A stretch of DNA of 64,000 nucleotides from assembly GCA_041589565.1 (NCBI GenBank), contig JBFHVL010000001.1, positions 1-64,000 of the forward strand. The letters run 5' to 3'. Origin of the DNA: Pleionea sp041589565 (GTDB lineage Bacteria > Pseudomonadota > Gammaproteobacteria > Enterobacterales > Kangiellaceae). The position numbers and the translations under genes were made by a program. The notes under the pieces are model-generated. The model saw nothing but the letters and a program-made list of their open reading frames with translations, did not search any database and was not told the origin of the DNA. Of the stretch, positions 1-8,882 are shown piece by piece; the first letter of the stretch is position 1, and each line of letters starts with the position of its first letter.

Positions 1-1271
1 ATGGCGTGTGTTCGGCTTCGCTCAAAAGTAGGACTTTTAACAACCAGTTTAATTTCCAGTACTCCATCGTCACTTCCGGCATAGAATACTTGTTGAAAAG
101 AACCAGCCGCAGTGTCTTTTAATAAGGGAGTTACGTTTTGGCTTCCCTTGTAGCGCGTTTCGAGCTTGGCATCTACCAAATCAAGAAAGTCTGGACGAGT
201 GATAGGTTCCCCATCTTCAAGCAGTTGGACCCCATATCGTATTTGTTCGTTAACTAAAACGTTGTTCGGTAACGAATCAACGCTAAGCCCCAGCTTACTC
301 ACTACTAAAACCCGGTTGTCGGGATCAATTGCTGCGTCAATCTGCCACTCGCCGGGTTGCGGTGCTGTAATGGTAACCAAATCATAATCTTTGCTGGCAA
401 ACCATCGAATTGCGCGATCTTGTGTGGTTGATTTTAATGTTTGTCTAGAAGGGGTAATTAACTGAGTTTTACCGCTACCCTGCTGCCGAAAAACCAGCAA
501 AGTCATCTCTTCTACACTGTCATCCACCTTAAAACGATTATTATCCAGCGGGAGGCTATCTCGAGGCGTCGCCTGCTCGAATATTTTCAAGAAAACACGC
601 TGCAGATCTTCGGCATTACTGACCGATTGAAACCAGCCGTCCGTTTGGTTCGCTAAGGTTGACAATAATTCTTTATCAGCTTCGTCTGACAGAGCAATGG
701 TATGAATGGTAACGCCGGCCGCTTTTAAACGCGGCAAAAGGTCGTTTAAGATGCGTCGGCGCTCTCTCTCATTGACCGATGCATCTTTTGAAATATCTAC
801 CATACCATCAGTAAGTAAAATCATACTGCGAGATTCTGCTGCGTCAGGACTGTTCCAGTCCCAGGTTGATTTGGCCATCGCATCGCCGATATTGGTAAAC
901 AAACCGGCAGAATTAATTTTGCTAGCTGCTTCATTGGCCTGATTTTGCCAGCCGGCATCTACTTCTTTTAGGGGGACCAACATATTGACGTAGCGTCCGA
1001 AGGTCCAGACACCCGATTGAGAGCCTTTGGGCATCAGATTAGTAATGATACGAAGTGCGGGGATCCGTAAATTGGCAGGGTCATTTTTTTTCATGCTGCC
1101 CGAAATATCGATTAATACCCGGACATCGGAGCGTTTTTCATTATCGTTTTTAGACTCGGTAGCAATGACGCCTGTAGACAGGCCAAAGCCAATGACCGAA
1201 GCAACGAGCCAGCGACTGCTCCATCGCCGTATCTGTGCTTTTGCTATTGTTATTGCTTGAAGCGGTAGCAT
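1..1271 (-). CDS. VWA-domain secreted/membrane protein, C-terminus beyond window
   Basis: The reading frame stays open for 423 codons from ATG at 1271 to the window edge, so the C-terminus is missing. An AGGTGA Shine-Dalgarno sits just upstream. Residues about 15-38 look like a signal peptide: basic start, hydrophobic core, ending near VIATE. A von Willebrand factor A domain follows (about 50-230). Its metal-ion-dependent adhesion site reads DISGS at residues 55-59, with TNIGD and LLTDG supplying the later positions. The rest looks like beta-sandwich. VWA proteins of this type act in the periplasm or at the cell surface and bind partners through the bound metal. I do not assign a named family. 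Three shorter open frames on the opposite strand are antisense shadows. Confidence 0.85.
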   Translation of the reverse strand, partial: MLPLQAITIAKAQIRRWSSRWLVASVIGFGLSTGVIATESKNDNEKRSDVRVLIDISGSMKKNDPANLRIPALRIITNLMPKGSQSGVWTFGRYVNMLVPLKEVDAGWQNQANEAASKINSAGLFTNIGDAMAKSTWDWNSPDAAESRSMILLTDGMVDISKDASVNERERRRILNDLLPRLKAAGVTIHTIALSDEADKELLSTLANQTDGWFQSVSNAEDLQRVFLKIFEQATPRDSLPLDNNRFKVDDSVEEMTLLVFRQQGSGKTQLITPSRQTLKSTTQDRAIRWFASKDYDLVTITAPQPGEWQIDAAIDPDNRVLVVSKLGLSVDSLPNNVLVNEQIRYGVQLLEDGEPITRPDFLDLVDAKLETRYKGSQNVTPLLKDTAAGSFQQVFYAGSDDGVLEIKLVVKSPTFERSRTHA

Positions 1272-1361
1272 GAAATCACCTAATTTTGGCAAAACACGGT
1301 TGATTTCAGTAGTTTAGCGTAAAAAGCTCGAAATTGCGCGAATTTGTCGAGTCTGATTCCA

Positions 1362-1847
1362 TTACTCCGGTTCGATTTCAAACAAAGGATCGGATTCAGG
1401 GTCATCAGGAATTAATATGGCTATCACGTGATCTTCCAGATCACCGGCTTCTGTTTCCAAAATAACCTTGCCACGCGCAGATCGATTAGCCTTATGAACT
1501 GATTCAGGATCGCCGGTTACCAAGGGATGCCACTCGGGTAAGTCTTTGCCCTTCGCAAGTAATTTATAAGCGCAGGTATTAGGCAACCATTCATAATTTC
1601 TGGCGCCCTCTGGAGTGACCTGAATACAATCAGGCACCAGCTCAAGACGCTTGGAATACTGAGTACAACGGCAAGTTGACTGGTTAAAGTAACGACACGC
1701 AACATCAGTTTGATAAAGTTCCTGATCTTCATCTTCTATTTTGTAGACACAACACTTGCCACAACCATCACACAGTGATTCCCACTGCTGTTCTGTCATA
1801 TCTTCAAGCTTGGTGGTTTTCCAGAAAGGTTGCTTAGTCACCCGCAA
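1362..1847 (-). CDS. ycgN: YcgN/UPF0260 cysteine-cluster protein
   Basis: 161 residues, the usual length for UPF0260 (YcgN). The N-terminal half carries the family cysteine cluster: C26, C29, C32, C33, then C51, C59, C61, C74 and C92. This is the YkgJ-type CxxCxxCC arrangement thought to hold zinc or iron-sulfur. The biochemical role is not established. Its start overlaps the end of the ycgM-like gene by 14 bases, so the two are probably translationally coupled. The order fadD-rnd-ycgL-ycgM-ycgN on one strand resembles the ycgLMN grouping of enterobacteria. Confidence 0.9.
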   Translation of the reverse strand: MRVTKQPFWKTTKLEDMTEQQWESLCDGCGKCCVYKIEDEDQELYQTDVACRYFNQSTCRCTQYSKRLELVPDCIQVTPEGARNYEWLPNTCAYKLLAKGKDLPEWHPLVTGDPESVHKANRSARGKVILETEAGDLEDHVIAILIPDDPESDPLFEIEPE

Positions 1848-2505
1848 TTACCTCAGACTCCAGTCGAAGCCATGAGTCAAGCGAGGCTTCAATACGATCA
1901 CCTGGAACTAATTGATTAACCCCCGCAGGCGTACCCGTCAGCACAATATCGCCAGGTTGCAAGGTAAAATACTGCGACACATAACTTAGCAGTTCCAGTG
2001 GTGGCCAAAGCATGAGTTCGCTGTTGCCCCGCTGACGCACCTCACCGTTTACCTTTAGCTCAAGGCTCGCCTGCTGCAACCAATCGACCGATGGTAAATT
2101 ATGCCAATTGGCAACCGGGCAGGCACCATCGAAGGCTTTGGCCATCTCCCAAGGATGAGATTTATGTTTAAGCTGACTTTGCACATCCCGTAGCGTCAAG
2201 TCCAAAGCCAAGGTCACTCCGGCGATAGCGGAGGCTGATTGTTCTGGCGTTGATTTTCTCAGCGTTTCGCCTACTAATATGGCCAATTCCAACTCATGAT
2301 GACACTCACCTCGATTGATGGGAACCGCTACTTTATCGTTCCAGTTAACCAGAGCAGTCGCAGGCTTCATAAAAATGACAGGCTGTGAAGGTACTTCGTT
2401 TCCCAACTCTTGAGCATGTGCGGCATAATTTCGTCCGATGCAAACAACTTTGCCGGCTGGATACTCCAACGGCACGTTAGCGCATGACAAATGAAGAAAA
2501 GACAC
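1834..2505 (-). CDS. ycgM: Fumarylacetoacetate hydrolase-family protein (YcgM/FAHD1-like)
   Basis: 223 residues covering one FAH fold. Visible family motifs are GRNYAAH (24-30), FMKP (45-48), the metal-binding acidic pair E71/E73 followed by D102, and MAKAFD (121-126), with GDIVLTGTPAG near the C-terminus. Characterised relatives such as human FAHD1 cleave acylpyruvates or decarboxylate oxaloacetate using Mg2+. The substrate here is inferred only at that level. It sits three bases downstream of the ycgL-like gene and overlaps ycgN, so it is an internal operon gene. No signal peptide, so cytoplasmic. Confidence 0.88.
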   Translation of the reverse strand: MSFLHLSCANVPLEYPAGKVVCIGRNYAAHAQELGNEVPSQPVIFMKPATALVNWNDKVAVPINRGECHHELELAILVGETLRKSTPEQSASAIAGVTLALDLTLRDVQSQLKHKSHPWEMAKAFDGACPVANWHNLPSVDWLQQASLELKVNGEVRQRGNSELMLWPPLELLSYVSQYFTLQPGDIVLTGTPAGVNQLVPGDRIEASLDSWLRLESEVIAGD

Positions 2506-2508
2506 GGA

Positions 2509-2775
2509 TTAATCCTTTGATTGGACTTGTGGATTTAAAGGAGTTACGGGTGGAGGCATTTGCAAAAAATACCCTTGCTCCTGCAACTTTTCCTTTACAA
2601 CATTAATATCTTCTCTGGCGAGTCGATCACGTTTGGCTAGATTTAGTTGTAAAGAAAACTCAGGGTTGCCAAACACCTTCATCAATGATTCAGGAACCTG
2701 ATCAAACTTGTCTTTTTGAGTGACGTATAAATACATTTCGTCCTTTTTGGGACTGCGATAGACAAAGCACAACAT
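2509..2775 (-). CDS. ycgL: YcgL-domain protein
   Basis: 88 residues beginning MLCFVYRSPKKDEMYLYV, the signature opening of the YcgL family. These are short cytoplasmic alpha/beta proteins whose function is unknown. The C-terminal tail (about 75-88) is proline- and polar-rich and looks disordered. It lies about 30 bases after rnd and directly before the ycgM-like gene, and the rnd-ycgL association is widespread in gammaproteobacteria. Confidence 0.9.
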   Translation of the reverse strand: MLCFVYRSPKKDEMYLYVTQKDKFDQVPESLMKVFGNPEFSLQLNLAKRDRLAREDINVVKEKLQEQGYFLQMPPPVTPLNPQVQSKD

Positions 2776-2806
2776 AAAATAAAGCCGTTATGGAGAAATT
2801 AATTGA

Positions 2807-3955
2807 TTATAAGGCACTATTGTCGCAGAAAATTGCTCTTAATGGATCTCCCAAATGTTTTTCTTTCAGGGCTGTCCAACCACGGGGGGCAGAAGATGAT
2901 TTACCAAGCAGGTATTTAACATAACCGCGTAGCAACTTTTTACTACAAACGACTTCCGGCTCAAAACCCAACTTTGTCGATGTGTCAGCGATAATATCAC
3001 GAGCGCGCTGCATTTTTTCTGTAAATTGATTCCAAAACGCAGGACTGAGTACTTCATCCAGGGTCGTCGGTTTGTCCGGTAGATCATTAAGCAAATTAAT
3101 AATATCTTGCGAGAAGCGCCTCTTTGCCGCTGGATGCCAACGCTCAATTTTGGGTAAATACTGGTGTTTGATCAGTCCTTTTTGCGCCAAGCTCAATAAA
3201 ACATCGTTACGCATAATAAAGGTTTTGGGAATATCCTTTTCACGAGCGGTTACTTCGCGCCATCGAGCCAGTTCGTATAGCCGATGTAACTGCTGCTCGT
3301 TTAACGTCCAAGCATTTTTGACATCCAGATAGGCAGAGTCTATTTCGTCGAGCTCGTTTACTCGATCAGCCAACGCCTGGCACTCTTGCTCAATCCAAAG
3401 ACCAAGTTCAGGCTTTTGCAGTTTAGGATGATGATAAATACGCGAGAGATAAATCACGTCATCAAGAGCGTACTGAATTTGCTCATCACTCAAAGGCCGC
3501 TGCATCCAGTCTGTACGAGAGTGACCTTTGGCTAACTCAACGTCGCACAACTCATTAACCAACCGACCGTAACCTACATTATTGCCCAGCCCTGCATAAG
3601 AGGCCGCTATTTGTGTATCCCACAGAGGTTGTAACTTAACATTCAAGTGCCGAAAAATAACTTCACAATCTTCCGAAGCGGAGTGAAATACTTTAGTCGC
3701 CGGGGCTTTTTCTAATAAATCGGCAAACGCTTGATTACCTGTAACAGCCGCGGGCTCAATTAAGTAGCAGCATTCGTCGTCATACAGTTGAATTAACGCA
3801 AGTTGCGGATAAAAGGTTTTCTCGCGATGAAACTCAGTATCGATAAACAAGGCTGGTCGCGTGGACCAGCCCTCACATAAATGAGTCAGGTGTTCTCCTT
3901 GAGTAACCCATTGGTAAGCTGTATCACTCAAGGAACGCTCTTTAGTTAAATCCAC
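2807..3955 (-). CDS. rnd: Ribonuclease D
   Basis: 382 residues, close to E. coli RNase D. The N-terminal DEDDy 3'-to-5' exonuclease domain shows all catalytic positions: D39 and E41 in FIDTEF, D96 in SASEDCEV, and Y162/D166 in YALDDV. Two HRDC-like helical domains follow. The enzyme trims 3' ends of tRNA precursors and other structured RNAs in the cytoplasm with two metal ions. It starts 10 bases after fadD, so it is probably co-transcribed. The fadD-rnd pairing is a known gammaproteobacterial arrangement. Confidence 0.95.
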   Translation of the reverse strand: MDLTKERSLSDTAYQWVTQGEHLTHLCEGWSTRPALFIDTEFHREKTFYPQLALIQLYDDECCYLIEPAAVTGNQAFADLLEKAPATKVFHSASEDCEVIFRHLNVKLQPLWDTQIAASYAGLGNNVGYGRLVNELCDVELAKGHSRTDWMQRPLSDEQIQYALDDVIYLSRIYHHPKLQKPELGLWIEQECQALADRVNELDEIDSAYLDVKNAWTLNEQQLHRLYELARWREVTAREKDIPKTFIMRNDVLLSLAQKGLIKHQYLPKIERWHPAAKRRFSQDIINLLNDLPDKPTTLDEVLSPAFWNQFTEKMQRARDIIADTSTKLGFEPEVVCSKKLLRGYVKYLLGKSSSAPRGWTALKEKHLGDPLRAIFCDNSAL

Positions 3956-3965
3956 TCAAGCGCCT

Positions 3966-5633
3966 TTACTTTTCCTGATCTCTAAGTTCGCGTCGTAAAA
4001 TTTTACCAACATTCGACTTTGGTAACTCATCACGAAACTCAATAAGTTTAGGCACTTTGTATCCGGTGAGATTTTCTTTACAGAAATTCATAACATCAGA
4101 CTCTGTAAGCTTGGCGTCTTTTTTAACGACAAAAATCTTCACCTGTTCGCCGCTCGACTCAGAGGGCACACCGATCGCAGCGACCTCAAGTACACCCGGA
4201 TGAGAAGCGACAACGTCTTCAATTTCATTGGGATACACATTAAAACCAGAAACCAAGATCATATCTTTTTTGCGGTCAACGATTTTTAAATAACCTTCCT
4301 CTGTAATAACAGCCACATCACCCGTCAGTAACCAGCCATCATCACGCAACACTTTTGACGTTTCATCTGGTCGTCCAAGGTACCCGGCCATCACCTGAGG
4401 CCCTTTTACCCAAAGCTCGCCGGGCTCATTGAAGCCTAATTCCTTACCTTCTTCGTCGCGAATCGATACATCGGTTGAAGGCACCGGCAATCCTATGGTG
4501 CCATTGTATTCTTTTAGTGTCATGGGGTTAATGGTGACAGCGGGCGATGTTTCAGTTAACCCGTAGGCTTCCAGCAAAGGTGTACCGGTCGCTGTTTGCC
4601 ACTTTTTGGCAACCGCTTCCTGCACCGCCATGCCCCCACCTAAAGTCATCTTTAAGCTTGAAAAATCGAGCTTGTCGAACCCCTCGGTGTTTAGCAGTCC
4701 ATTAAATAAAGTATTAACTCCGGTGATTGCAGTAAATTTAACCTTCGCCAATTCTTTGATAAAGCCTTTCATATCTCGGGGATTGGTGATCAGAACATTG
4801 AGGCCGCCAAACTTCATAAAGGCCATACAGTTAGCCGTCAAGGAGAAGATATGATAAAGCGGAAGCGCGGTTATTATGACTTCTTTTCCTTCTTCAATGA
4901 TGGGCTCTAACCAATTAGCGGCCTGTAATATATTAGCCACCATATTACGATGAAGTAACACGGCTCCTTTAGCCACACCAGTGGTTCCTCCCGTGTACTG
5001 TAAAAATGCAATATCGTCACCAACGACACCCACTTTTTTAAAGGAATGTTTTGCGCCTTCTTTTAACACATCGTTAAATTGAATCGCATCAGTTAATGAA
5101 TAACTGGGTACCATTTTTTTCACATGACGCACCAGTGTATTTACGATAAAGCGCTTAACCGTACCGCAACAGTCGCCTATGCTGGTGAGAACCACATGCT
5201 GCACCGAGGTTTCATCAATGATTTCTTCCAGAGTATGTGCAAAGTTTTCGACGATAACGATCGCAGTCGCCTGAGAATCGTTAAGCTGATGCTTTAGTTC
5301 ACGCGGTGTATACAGTGGATTCACATTGACGACAGTCATACCGGCTCGCAATACACCAAAAATGGCGATCGGGTATTGAAGCAAGTTCGGCATCATTATG
5401 GCGATGCGTGATCCCTTGGGAAGTTTCAGCACATTTTGCAAATAACTGGCAAATTGAGCGCTTAGCCGATCCAGGTCAGCAAAGTTAAAGGTAACGCCCA
5501 AATTAGTAAATGCGGGGTTTTTTCCGTATTTCGCTACACTTTCGTTGAATATATCAACAATTGAGTCATATTTAGTAAGATCGATTTCGGGTGAGACCCC
5601 CTCTGGATAGCTTTTTAACCAGACTTTTTCCAT
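3966..5633 (-). CDS. fadD: Long-chain fatty acid-CoA ligase
   Basis: 555 residues, matching FadD. The ATP/AMP-binding P-loop is YTGGTTGVAKG (213-223). The adenylation motif YGLTETSP lies near residue 358, GWLLTGDVA near 437, and the C-terminal catalytic lysine is in SNVGKILRR. The enzyme activates imported long-chain fatty acids to acyl-CoA at the inner face of the membrane, feeding beta-oxidation and phospholipid synthesis. ATG at 5633 is preceded by a strong AGGAGCTGAGG. It leads the rnd-ycgL-ycgM-ycgN operon. A FadR-like 17-mer about 100 bases upstream suggests fatty-acid-responsive repression. Confidence 0.96.
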   Translation of the reverse strand: MEKVWLKSYPEGVSPEIDLTKYDSIVDIFNESVAKYGKNPAFTNLGVTFNFADLDRLSAQFASYLQNVLKLPKGSRIAIMMPNLLQYPIAIFGVLRAGMTVVNVNPLYTPRELKHQLNDSQATAIVIVENFAHTLEEIIDETSVQHVVLTSIGDCCGTVKRFIVNTLVRHVKKMVPSYSLTDAIQFNDVLKEGAKHSFKKVGVVGDDIAFLQYTGGTTGVAKGAVLLHRNMVANILQAANWLEPIIEEGKEVIITALPLYHIFSLTANCMAFMKFGGLNVLITNPRDMKGFIKELAKVKFTAITGVNTLFNGLLNTEGFDKLDFSSLKMTLGGGMAVQEAVAKKWQTATGTPLLEAYGLTETSPAVTINPMTLKEYNGTIGLPVPSTDVSIRDEEGKELGFNEPGELWVKGPQVMAGYLGRPDETSKVLRDDGWLLTGDVAVITEEGYLKIVDRKKDMILVSGFNVYPNEIEDVVASHPGVLEVAAIGVPSESSGEQVKIFVVKKDAKLTESDVMNFCKENLTGYKVPKLIEFRDELPKSNVGKILRRELRDQEK

Positions 5634-5733
5634 CCTCAGCTCCTGACCTTTAACTGCCCTATCCGCAGTTTATTCGCGTGGTTCATTTTAAAGTTATCGG
5701 GCAATGCTATCAGGTGACATTGATTTAGAAAAG

Positions 5734-5750
5734 CACTTGTCCGACCAATT
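5734..5750. promoter_or_regulatory. FadR-like operator upstream of fadD
   Basis: CACTTGTCCGACCAATT agrees with the canonical FadR palindrome AACTGGTCNGACCAGTT at all but three specified positions, including the central GTCNGACC core. It lies 101 bases upstream of the fadD start, where a repressor could cover a promoter. The same gap also holds the upstream region of the response regulator at 5931. FadR itself is not in this window, so the regulator is inferred from the site. Confidence 0.6.
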
Positions 5751-5930
5751 TTGGAAATACAGCCATCTTCGGCTATTTTATATTCAGTTTAGCTTATCTA
5801 AGGGTTTGTCGCTTTGGGCCATCCCCTAAAAAACCATTAACCTTGCCTAAAAATCAATCACTTGTGACACAAAGCTATTCTTGGCCTAAACTTTATCTAA
5901 ATATCATCTGACACAACTGGATAAGTCGAA

Positions 5931-6728
5931 GTGAGCCAGCTCAATATAAACGACCTGACTTTACTGTTAGTTGAACCATCTTCAACTCAGCAAAAAATCA
6001 TTATTGGCAACCTGGCGGAAGCCGGAGTCAGTAATGTCGATTGCGCTAGTTCTGGCCGAGAGGCGATCCAATACCTATTAAAATCTGAGCCGGATCTAGT
6101 GATCAGTAGTATGTACTTTGAAGATATGACGGCTTTAGAGCTGTTAAAGTACATTCGGACTAAAACACAAAATCCAACCCTTCCGTTTATGCTGGTCTCC
6201 AGCGAAATTCAATTTGGCCGCATTGATCCCATCAAACAAGCTGGCGTAGTAGCCATATTGCCTAAACCTTTTGACTTCAAGGCTTTAAGAACGGCACTTA
6301 AAAATGCTCTTCAATTTCTAGAACCTGAAGAGATTAATCTGGATATGTATGATCCTGCACAACTGAGGGTATTAATCGTTGATGACAGTGCGTTGGCAAG
6401 AAAATTTATTAAGAAAACATTGGAAGGCCTTGGAGTACTAAAGTTTACTGAAGCTGATGGAGGACGCTCGGCAATCCAGCTACTAGAACAATCCTCCGAA
6501 TTTGACTTAATAATTTCTGATTACAATATGCCGGAAGTCGATGGCAAGGAACTCGTCTCTTATATACGCGGCAATGATCTCATTGCCCATATTCCTGTTT
6601 TAATGGTAACCAGTGAACAAAATCGCGCAGTACTCAACAACATCGAACAAATCGGTGTATCTGCAATCTGCGATAAGCCCTTTGAGCCCCAACACGTTAA
6701 AGATTTATTGGTGAATATTTTAAATTAG
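5931..6728 (+). CDS. Two-receiver response regulator, first receiver degenerate
   Basis: 265 residues made of two CheY-like receiver domains in tandem (about 8-128 and 145-263) and no output domain. The second receiver is complete: D151/D152, phospho-acceptor D197 in IISDYNMP, the T of MVTSE and K of CDKPF. The first keeps the fold and the K112-P113 turn, but the acidic pair is E15-P16 and the acceptor position is S60 (DLVISS), so it should not be phosphorylated. Start is GTG. It is monocistronic, diverges from fadD, and no kinase is adjacent. Output is probably through protein-protein contacts, as for CheY-like proteins. Confidence 0.9.
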   Translation: MSQLNINDLTLLLVEPSSTQQKIIIGNLAEAGVSNVDCASSGREAIQYLLKSEPDLVISSMYFEDMTALELLKYIRTKTQNPTLPFMLVSSEIQFGRIDPIKQAGVVAILPKPFDFKALRTALKNALQFLEPEEINLDMYDPAQLRVLIVDDSALARKFIKKTLEGLGVLKFTEADGGRSAIQLLEQSSEFDLIISDYNMPEVDGKELVSYIRGNDLIAHIPVLMVTSEQNRAVLNNIEQIGVSAICDKPFEPQHVKDLLVNILN

Positions 6729-6746
6729 CGGATAGAAGCAGGACGT

Positions 6747-7628
6747 CTAATTTGAAGAAACAATAAATTCTTTAATCACTCTTGCCGTCTTTTCTGGCTG
6801 CTCCATGTGTACATGGTGGCCGCCGGCGAGCTTCTCGGTATAGAGCTTTTTAAAATGTGCCTTACGCGCCTGGACGATTGAATTACTGGCAAATAGCCCC
6901 GAATCAGCCTCGATTAACAAAACTGGACAGGCGATGTTTTTTATCAAAGGCTGTAACTGGCCTTCAGTTAGCCGATTAATACTGGCAACGGTAAGTCGAG
7001 GATCACTTCGCCAGCGATAGCCTCCTTCGTAAGCTTCAACTCCTCTCTCCACGATAGGAGCTATTATTTCGGCAGGAATATTAGAATGTTTTGCCCTTAT
7101 TTCAATTGCCTGTTCAATCGATTTAAACAAACTTCTGTTTTTGTTTTTTAATTCGCCACGATCACGGATTGACTGCTGCATCAGGTTAAAGGTACCGCTT
7201 TCGGTGGTCGTCAGTGGGCCAAGAGCTTCAAGTAGAATGAGCTTGCTTATGGATTGAGATACGGATGAAAACAGAGTGGCTGCCGCACCGCCCATGGAAT
7301 GTCCTACCAACAAAATATCATTTAAGTCAAAATGGAAAACCAAGTCTTGCAGTACATACACTAAATCAAGAAAGTGATATGCCATTCCTTGCGGCAAATG
7401 CTTAGAATGACCGTGTCCAGGGAAGTCTACAGCAAAAACACGGTATTCTTGAAAATGATTAATAAGGGAGCGAAAACTAGCTGAATTATCCAGCCAACCG
7501 TGTAATAACACCATGGGCTGGCCATCTCGACTTCCTGATTCTTCTATGGCGCATTCTACGCCACACAATTGAACGCGATGAGCAATCACAGTATTGAGTA
7601 AATTAATCGTGTGGGTATTTGACGACAC
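6747..7628 (-). CDS. Alpha/beta hydrolase
   Basis: 293 residues with a standard alpha/beta-hydrolase fold. The oxyanion HG is at 43-44 (LLHGW), the nucleophile elbow GHSMGG puts Ser at 111, a plausible acid lies in LLIEADSG (near 243), and the histidine is in GGHHVHMEQ near the C-terminus. No signal peptide. Substrate cannot be told from sequence; relatives include esterases and C-C bond hydrolases. Its start lies 26 bases inside the 3' end of the ComFB-like gene, suggesting translational coupling. Confidence 0.88.
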   Translation of the reverse strand: MSSNTHTINLLNTVIAHRVQLCGVECAIEESGSRDGQPMVLLHGWLDNSASFRSLINHFQEYRVFAVDFPGHGHSKHLPQGMAYHFLDLVYVLQDLVFHFDLNDILLVGHSMGGAAATLFSSVSQSISKLILLEALGPLTTTESGTFNLMQQSIRDRGELKNKNRSLFKSIEQAIEIRAKHSNIPAEIIAPIVERGVEAYEGGYRWRSDPRLTVASINRLTEGQLQPLIKNIACPVLLIEADSGLFASNSIVQARKAHFKKLYTEKLAGGHHVHMEQPEKTARVIKEFIVSSN

Positions 7629-7899
7629 GCTTTATCGCATTAATGACTTGGCGCCGAGCATATTTCTTTAAATCGTTAACTTCTTCTTGCAGATTTGGAC
7701 CGGGATTTTGCTTTTCTAGAAAATTACATACGTATTTCGCTGGCATGTTATTCAGTGCTATCGCAGCAATATCCTGAATGGTGACATCGGTTTGTTTGAA
7801 CTCGTACTTACCTTCTAAAATAACCTCGTGAATTTGCTCGAACACTATTTCTTCAGCAAGGTTTTCCAGATCATCGTGATAATACATCTCTTTGTACAT
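7603..7899 (-). CDS. ComFB-family protein
   Basis: 98 residues. The central block DIAAIALNNMPAKYVCNF (about 42-61) matches the conserved core of late-competence ComFB proteins, whose families read close to ALNxLPxxYV. ComFB relatives in cyanobacteria have been described as cyclic-di-GMP-binding proteins; no experiment exists here. All-helical, cytoplasmic, no signal peptide. It is first of a two-gene unit with the alpha/beta hydrolase. The window also has a PilZ protein (47593-48282), so a second cyclic-di-GMP effector is plausible. Confidence 0.75.
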   Translation of the reverse strand: MYKEMYYHDDLENLAEEIVFEQIHEVILEGKYEFKQTDVTIQDIAAIALNNMPAKYVCNFLEKQNPGPNLQEEVNDLKKYARRQVINAIKRVVKYPHD

Positions 7900-7997
7900 A
7901 GACGTTCCTCGAAATCACCGTTTTAATAACTGTAAGACCTAGCCGTCATTTGCGCAAGCCAATCAATACTTAAACCAGCAAAATTAGGAATTTAGAG

Positions 7998-8855
7998 TTA
8001 CCAGCCGACTAATTCACCCATGGTTTCAGTCACAGTAAAGCGGCCTTTTTCGTTTTTGAGCACTCGTCCTGCAGCAACTTGAGGATCGTGCGTAAAGTAA
8101 AGCCAACCATTACGTTGCTCTAGCTCGCTGAGCAACAACTGTTTTTCTTCTATAAGGTGCTCTGGGTATCGGTCGTATCCCATGGTAATCGGTAAATGCA
8201 CCCAAGGAGCGCCTGGAATTAGGTCGGCCACAAAAACAATCGGCCCCTGCTTGGTAGCTATTTCGGTCAACATCAAACCGGGAGTATGACCATCGCTAAA
8301 AATGAACCGATAATCGCCGCCTAGAATATCGCAATGACTCGACTCTATCAGGTGCAAGCGCCCTGACGATTCCAATAGTTGATTCAATAGAGGGAGAAAA
8401 GATGCTTTATCACGAAAGTGAGGTTTTTGTGCCCGTTGCCAATGGTCTTTACCAACAATAAATTGTGCATTAGAAAACAAGAGCTCGGGCTCTTGTCCTT
8501 CACGCCACTCACTCAGCAGACCACCAGCATGATCAAAGTGCAAATGGGATAAAACCACTACATCGATATCAGTATGCTCCAACCCATGAGCTCTTAGGGA
8601 GTCGAGTAATACGTGCTGGCTCTCAACAACACCGTATCGTGCTTTTAATTTAGGCTCAAAAAAAGCGCCTATTCCTGTTTCGAACAAAATATTTCGGTCG
8701 CCTTCTTTCACCAACAAAGCACGACAACTCAAATCAATACGATTTTGTTCATCCACACTCACCCATTGTTCCCACATAGCTTTAGGCGCATTGCCAAACA
8801 TTGCACCGCCATCGAGTTTTTGCGAATTTCCAAGTATTGAATAAAGTTGTTTCAT
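7998..8855 (-). CDS. Metallo-beta-lactamase-fold hydrolase
   Basis: 285 residues from ATG at 8855; a TTG three codons upstream (8864) is less likely. The zinc-binding HxHxDH motif is seen in SHLHFDHAGG (about residue 104), with later ligands in SDGHTPG, VADLIPG and YFTHDP. The pattern suits the quorum-quenching lactonase / methyl parathion hydrolase branch rather than true beta-lactamases. The substrate is not predictable. There is no clear export signal. It follows nhaC by 27 bases and may be co-transcribed with it. Confidence 0.85.
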   Translation of the reverse strand: MKQLYSILGNSQKLDGGAMFGNAPKAMWEQWVSVDEQNRIDLSCRALLVKEGDRNILFETGIGAFFEPKLKARYGVVESQHVLLDSLRAHGLEHTDIDVVVLSHLHFDHAGGLLSEWREGQEPELLFSNAQFIVGKDHWQRAQKPHFRDKASFLPLLNQLLESSGRLHLIESSHCDILGGDYRFIFSDGHTPGLMLTEIATKQGPIVFVADLIPGAPWVHLPITMGYDRYPEHLIEEKQLLLSELEQRNGWLYFTHDPQVAAGRVLKNEKGRFTVTETMGELVGW

Positions 8856-8882
8856 TGGTAGCAAATTGATCTCTAAAATTAG

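Noticed and set aside
166..1260. Three plus-strand open frames in the first 1.3 kb
   Set aside because: They are antisense to the long VWA-domain frame, which has motifs, a signal peptide and a Shine-Dalgarno.
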